Origin: Macrolepiota albuminosa | Taxonomy: Eukaryota > Basidiomycota > Agaricomycetes > Agaricales > Agaricaceae | Assembly (NCBI GenBank): GCA_027475525.1 | Contig: JAMWFC010000117.1 | Location: forward strand, 4,450,183 to 4,514,182 | DNA: 64,000 nucleotides | Direction of reading: 5' to 3' | Part shown: positions 59,102 to 64,000 of the stretch, piece by piece | How the letters are laid out: each line of letters opens with the position of its first letter | Position numbering within the stretch: the first letter of the stretch is position 1 | Position numbers and translations under genes: made by a program | The notes under the pieces: model-generated | Database searches by the model: none | Seen by the model: the letters and a program-made list of their open reading frames with translations, nothing else | What the model was told of the DNA's origin: nothing

Positions 59102-59774
59102 TGTAAGGGTAAACTCTAGAGGCTGTGGCTCAGTCATACAGCTGACAGAAGGAGATCCAAAGTGTATTAGAGTATGTACTGACAATATCATAATAACTAC
59201 TCACCTGGCAGAGGGAGATCCAAAGAAGGAGATCCAAAGTGTATTAGAGTATGTACTGACAATATCATAATAACTACTCACCTGGCAGAGGGAGATCCAA
59301 AGAGAACAAGTCTAGGGATTCCAGAGTATGTACTGACAATATCATAATAACTACTCACCTGGCAGAGGGAGATCCAAAGAAAACAAGTCTAGGGATTTCT
59401 TATGCCAGGTTGGATGCTTCTGGAGCTTCTGAAGCATGGGAAACAACTGTATAGTACAACAAAACCTTAAAAACTCGAAAATTGACTAACCAAACAACTG
59501 TGCAAACAAGGCAGAAAAACTCCAGACTTTGAAAGTCAGAAAGGTGAACTCTGGCTTATATAAGCAGTCTAGAAGTGGTGCTGAAGAGCCCACACTTGTC
59601 TGAATGATAGCTAAAGAACCAGAGCACCTCAAAGGTTGAGAATAGTACTGACAAATAGTGTTGAGAGAATAGAAACAGCAAAATGAGAGAATGATAGAAG
59701 AAATAAGAAAATGAATAAAAGGAGAGTGAAGAAATAAGAAGTAAAAAAAGGAAGAAATAAGGAGTCTCCTGATA
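59102..59774 (-). mobile_element. Solo LTR, family 1, with two internal 77-bp duplications, TSD TGTAG
   Basis: TGTAAGGG...CTCCTGATA with perfect 5-bp TSD TGTAG (59097-59101 and 59775-59779). Length 673 = 519 + 154. Duplication starts are 59151/59228 and 59246/59323; the second pair differs at two positions. Confidence 0.88.
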
Positions 59775-61357
59775 TGTAGCATCTTTACTAGATCCTTTTA
59801 GATGTTAATTTGATTAGGTCCAAACTTGAAGGGTACCCTAGAACAGGTTAAGCAATTAAGAGCATATGCACAATGTGCAAAATGATGAATGAACATGTGG
59901 AGGATGCCTACAGTGCCCAAAAATGCACATACTTCTGAGAGGTTATAGCAGACTCCCCACTTCTCAAAAAGCACTAATCAGCTCTCCTCAGGGATCCTGC
60001 CTTCTGATGTGCAGACATGTTCTAAAATTTTAAATTGCAGCATGCAAAGAACCAATTTGTGTTCTGAAAATGTCCTGCCACAATACTTCATATGCTAGAG
60101 TACTTGGTTGACCAGATGAAAGAAGTTCCATAATGCCATATAGATAGTAGGATTCTCCAGATGCATCTCAGGCTTGCCATTCACTAAGTGCTAATCTTTT
60201 GGACCCTTAACATCTACATTGTCAATGAAACTTAGCACATGGTAGGGTATCTTGGGCTGTAGGATAAATGTAATGTCATTGTGGAATATAGGTACTGAGT
60301 TTGTCCACCCCATAAGAAGTGTAACTAGTTGTAGTGCCCAAATGGCATTTGAAATGTTATTAAGTCTTGAGAAAAAGGATGGATTAAGTGTTTGTTGTAG
60401 CCAACATACAAGTCCAGAATAATGCCATAGATGCATTCTGCAAAAGATTCAGCAATATGATTGAGGAAGGGCAGTACCTCTGAATAATGAATCATAACTT
60501 TGTTAAGTGGCTCTAGACTGTGAACTATACATAGCTTCTCATTTTTTTTGAGGACACAAAACCATCTCAATTAGTAGGCTGAATTGGATGGCTCATATAC
60601 TCTAGCCACTATTTTGAAGCAAATAATCTGACATACTATCTCTGGAGATATAGGTGTTATACTTGGTCCATGGTACATGGGGTATAGTTGGTATAACCAC
60701 TGATGAAAAGAAGTCAGTTTTTAGTTTACTGTGTTCTGAGTCCTCCCAAGCAAATGCTTTATTTTGTTTCTGCATGATGTTGACTAATATGTCTAATTTC
60801 ACTGTCAATAGAAAGCCTGTGTTGTGGGCACTAAAGAATAGCGCCTTTTGTTCTGCTATAAATTGTCCTGTTAGTTCAAAAAGTGATGGATTTGGATCAA
60901 GTTTAGAAAGGATTGCTAACAGATCACCTGTTATTTTTCTTTTAATGCAAAATTCCTTGGGTATGGTGCTCGCTACTAGTTTTGTTTTAAGTGCTACTGG
61001 CTTGTACTTCTTTTTGACCTGAACCCCTTTATGCTTAGAGGTACTATTGTTAGCAAACAAATTATAAGTTGAGTTTTGATTTCTAGTGAAACCAGATTTT
61101 AAAGGTTTTTTAGAATTGGGAGTAGAAACAAGATAAGTGTCTGTCAAAATGTTTTCAGTAATATCTGAAGCTGTGAGGTATAGGTATGATAAAGCTTTGC
61201 TAGTAAGCAACAAAGAAGAATTTAAGATTTTGTAGGCTAAAGAAATATGTGATATAAGGGTTACTTGCCCAGTCCAATGATTATGGTCTAAAATAAGCAC
61301 TTCATCTCTATGATTCTCATCACTCATCTCCTTGATAGTGCTAGAAAACACTTGCAA
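59775..61357 (-). pseudogene. Gypsy B reverse transcriptase region
   Basis: Open pieces 61357-60602 (N-terminal linker with VLILDHNHWTGQV, then a domain ending VVIPTIPHVPWTKYNTYI), 60570-60325 (RWFCVLKKNEKLCIVHSLEPLN, fingers; IAESFAECIYGIILDLYVGYNKHLI, palm start) and 60436-60191 (LVTLLMGWTNSVPIFHNDITFIL, SFIDNVDVKGPKD). The YIDD box is FIDN, as in copy A. Stops and shifts separate the pieces. Confidence 0.78.
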
Positions 61358-61978
61358 GAGTCATCTGTAATGTAAAGGCATTGTCTTGATCCAGGCTTAA
61401 ATATTGGTACCATTCTCCTAATATCAGAATCAAGGTCACTAATAGTTAGTGTCATTTTGTCTTCAGACATTGTTTTAACTACAAATTTTGCTAACATGTC
61501 AAAGGGTCTTCCTAATAGTAAATCATATGCAGGAGACCTAAAAATGTGGATTTGCAAGTAAAAGATAAGGTTGCCAATAAATAGCACAGGAAACACTCTG
61601 AGCCATTCTCAAAGATTGATCAATAGTGCCATTAGTACTCTGCATATTAAGAATGATTGTAGAGTTATAAATAATGCCAAGCTTGTTGGCAACATCAGCA
61701 GCCATCAAAATAATCTGAGATCTGCTATTTACAATAGACTCTATCTTGCTTTTTCCATTCATAGTTAACATAATTAAACAAATGGCATGAGAGTCTTGAG
61801 CTATGGTGATGATGGTGGGGTCATCATTAGATCTTAATAACTTTAAGTATGTCTTAACTAGATCAACCAATGTAGCTTCTTCTGATACTTCCACTACTTT
61901 TACTGTCTCTGGTGCCTCTGTTGCTACTGCTTTAGTAATATATATGAATCCTGATAACATGTTGTTGTATTCATCCAC
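61324..61978 (-). pseudogene. Gypsy B protease region
   Basis: Pieces 61978-61538 and 61596-61324: VNSRSQIILMAADVANKLGI (catalytic D-S-G changed to N-S-R), LNMQSTNGTIDQSLRMAQ, YDLLLGRPFDMLAKF. Homologous to 51150-50407. Confidence 0.72.
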
Positions 61979-62149
61979 AGCTGTTACATTGTTAGCTACG
62001 TTTTGTCAAGGGGTGACTGCTATATTCATCTAATTCCTGATGTCAGATGCCACATTGCATAATTCTTCTACTAATAGCATAACCTGACTTTTCATAATGT
62101 GATCAAAGACTTGCTTAGACTTTTCCATATCGTAGATAGGCACTCTTGG

Positions 62150-63934
62150 TCAATAGCCCTCTATAGACTTGTTGAGCACTCCAAAGTTTTGATTGACAGG
62201 TGGAGTGTAGTTACCAGCAAGGCCTGAGTAAGAGTGAAGCAGAGGTTTGATTATAGCAGGCATCTTGGTTATGTCTGGTGCGTTATTGCTAGTGCTAGAA
62301 CTCAAGAATTTTACTGATGTAGGATCTGGCATAGCGCCTAAAGGCCTATAGTCTTTTAATGGTTGTTTGCCCTTCTTAATCTCTACACTGTTGAAGACCT
62401 GGTTTTTTAATGACTTTAACTCCCTTTCTAACATCTCAATTCTTTCTTTGTGTGACAACATAGGTTGCTTGTTAACAGCATTGAGCTGGAGCACTTTGTG
62501 AATTAGCACTTGTTGTGAAGTTGTTTCTGCCTCAGCAGTTGTGGTGCTATTTAGATTGCCTGATGCCAAATTTTCAGAGTTGCAATGGTGTCACTCATCA
62601 ATGCACTCTTGGAAAGTCTTATGCTTGAGATAGATAGGAATGTTAATGCCTGAAGGTAAGACTATTTTACTATCTGCACCTTGGCATGCTCTCCCTTGCT
62701 GCAAATACTGTTTAAGGATTGCACAGCGACTTCTGGTCATGGTATGTCCTGCCTCTCTACAGAAATGGAAAAGTCCTGTCTGCATATTGTTCCTAGATAC
62801 TGTAAAACTGGTCAAGATCAGGGTTTTGAGCTTATTCATAATGTTGGCAACTGTGGTGTTAACGGCATTCTCTAAATCCTCCTTTTTGATAAATCCATTG
62901 TGATTGTTAGTGGCGCTAGGAGCTGGCAACCCCACCTTAGGTGCTATTCCTGTCTGTGCCTTTTAATATACATTTGCCTGCCTCAAAGACTTTATCTATA
63001 TTATAGAGTTCCTCAGAATGATGCTCAGGCATAAGGATCTCCAGACAAGGTGCTATCCTAGTCCACAGCAAGGTCAGGATCTCTTGTTGAAATAAGTGTT
63101 GTTTCTTGTTCCTATATAACTTTCTGTTCTGCACTAGCTATCTCGCTATCTGCTGAAAGTTACAATAAAAAGTTGATAATGAGCTCAAAGTGTAAATTCC
63201 AGTCATGAAGGTATTCTGAACTAGCTTCTGGATTTTCATTACTATATAATGCATAGCTTCTTTGGTGCCAGGATATAAATGAATGATTGTCTTCTTTCAT
63301 TCTTTGTAGATGAAGGGCCTTGGCACTGCTTTATCTGTTGACCCTTGAAACTTGTTCAAGCCTGTCCATGATTTGGTGGTATTGTATGAGACATATCTGG
63401 CAGCATACTTCTTCATTTGTATATTATCTGTGATGTAACAGTTATGTAGCAAGTATTCCAATTCTTTGAAATACTGCATTAGTTTGCAAGGCTTTGTTTT
63501 GTCCCATTTCAGCAATGAGAAGTAGTTTCTAGACAGCATGTGCTGAGCATTTGCCTGCTCTATATTGGCAGGTGTGTATGTTGAAGTAGGGATGCTGGTG
63601 GTGTTAGTGTCGCTTAGTGTTAATGTAGTAGGTACAGGCTTGGTTAAGTCTGAGTCGCTAGGTTCTAGAGATGATGACCTAGATAGCTCTTTTAAAGATG
63701 TGAGCAGCATGTGATTTTCACCTGCTAAGTACTCAAAAGGTCAGGAAAATAGGAAAAAGCTTTCAGCTAAGCTATCTGGGGCAGCCTCAAGCTCCTGGTC
63801 TAAGGTTTGTCTTGGTAGTGCATCTGGTAAATGTGGTAAGTTGGTGGTGGTTTGTTCAAATGCACTCTTCAACAAGAGGCAGCGCTGTCACTGGCCTCAA
63901 GTTTCCGGCAGAATTCTGTCTTAACAAAACTCTT
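62150..63934 (-). pseudogene. Gypsy B gag remnant
   Basis: Pieces 63710-63297 (N-terminal gag; KAAR-like YAARYVSYNTTKS), 62935-62591 (LENAVNTTVANIMNKLKTLIL; zinc knuckle FHFCREAGHTMTRSRC with first Cys changed to Phe; reads through QGRACQGADSKIVLPSGINI) and 62569-62150 (Gln/Ser-rich linker and C-terminus). Serves as the unduplicated reference for the 77-bp duplication in copy A. Confidence 0.7.
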
Positions 63935-63950
63935 GCAGTGGGCTCCAAAA

Positions 63951-64000
63951 TGATGACATTAACTAGGGTTGGATGTGCTGGACGTTTATGCAGTACAATG
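63951..64000 (-). mobile_element. 5' LTR of Gypsy B (family 2), cut by the window end
   Basis: Starts TGATGACATTAACTAGGG next to the primer-binding site and continues GGATGTGCTGGACG, as in the other family 2 LTRs. The rest is outside the window. Confidence 0.75.

Larger units (their letters stand above)
57824..63950 (-). mobile_element. Ty3/Gypsy copy B, decayed
   Basis: Minus-strand order from the right: primer-binding site TGGAGCCCACTGC (about 63935-63947), gag, protease, RT, RNase H, integrase. It is interrupted by a family 1 LTR (59102-59774). The integrase is cut at 57824 by the nested LTRs, and its C-terminal half is missing. The right LTR starts at 63951 and leaves the window. Many stops; CpG-depleted. 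Confidence 0.8.

Overview
The window looks like a Basidiomycota genome, most probably an Agaricomycete. The evidence is the short (about 50-75 bp) introns splitting most genes, a kinase-like gene of the agaric PKL type, Ngaro-type tyrosine-recombinase retrotransposons, and a DUF6729-like/3'-5' exonuclease repeat gene. These taxonomic calls rest on recognising families by eye; no search was run.

Layout. (1) Positions 1 to ~13,200 are repeat territory. CpG is nearly absent and most old coding sequence is broken by stops. It holds a PIF/Harbinger-like transposase fragment, solo LTRs of two families, a zinc-cluster transposon fragment and a long decayed DUF6729-like/exonuclease gene (minus strand). 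(2) About 13,500-38,720 is a gene island with normal CpG content. It holds an ABC half-transporter (minus), an Apn1-type AP endonuclease (plus, divergent from the transporter), a 9 kb non-coding stretch full of microsatellites and tandem repeats, a bHLH transcription factor, 5.7 kb without recognisable genes, a kinase-like gene carrying a one-base frameshift, and a tartrate/D-malate-type dehydrogenase. (3) About 38,720-64,000 is a nested repeat block. A Tc1/mariner remnant and a MITE-like hairpin are followed by Gypsy copy A (minus). Gypsy A is split by a whole Ngaro element (41,207-47,870) with readable split direct repeats, and both are hit by solo LTRs. A second, decayed Gypsy copy B runs to the window end.

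The island genes do not form an evident pathway: one transport gene, one base-excision repair gene, one transcription factor, one kinase-like protein and one organic-acid dehydrogenase. The ABC gene and APN1 share a 660 bp divergent promoter region.

Two window-wide observations stand out. First, at least ten tandem duplications have a period of exactly 77 bp and occur in unrelated contexts (gene, intergenic, LTR, gag). That looks like an assembly artefact rather than biology. Second, the same LTR family is present both as CpG-depleted and as CpG-rich copies, which gives an internal record of methylation-type decay. I found no convincing new biological system; the most informative structures are the nested YR-retrotransposon and its target.
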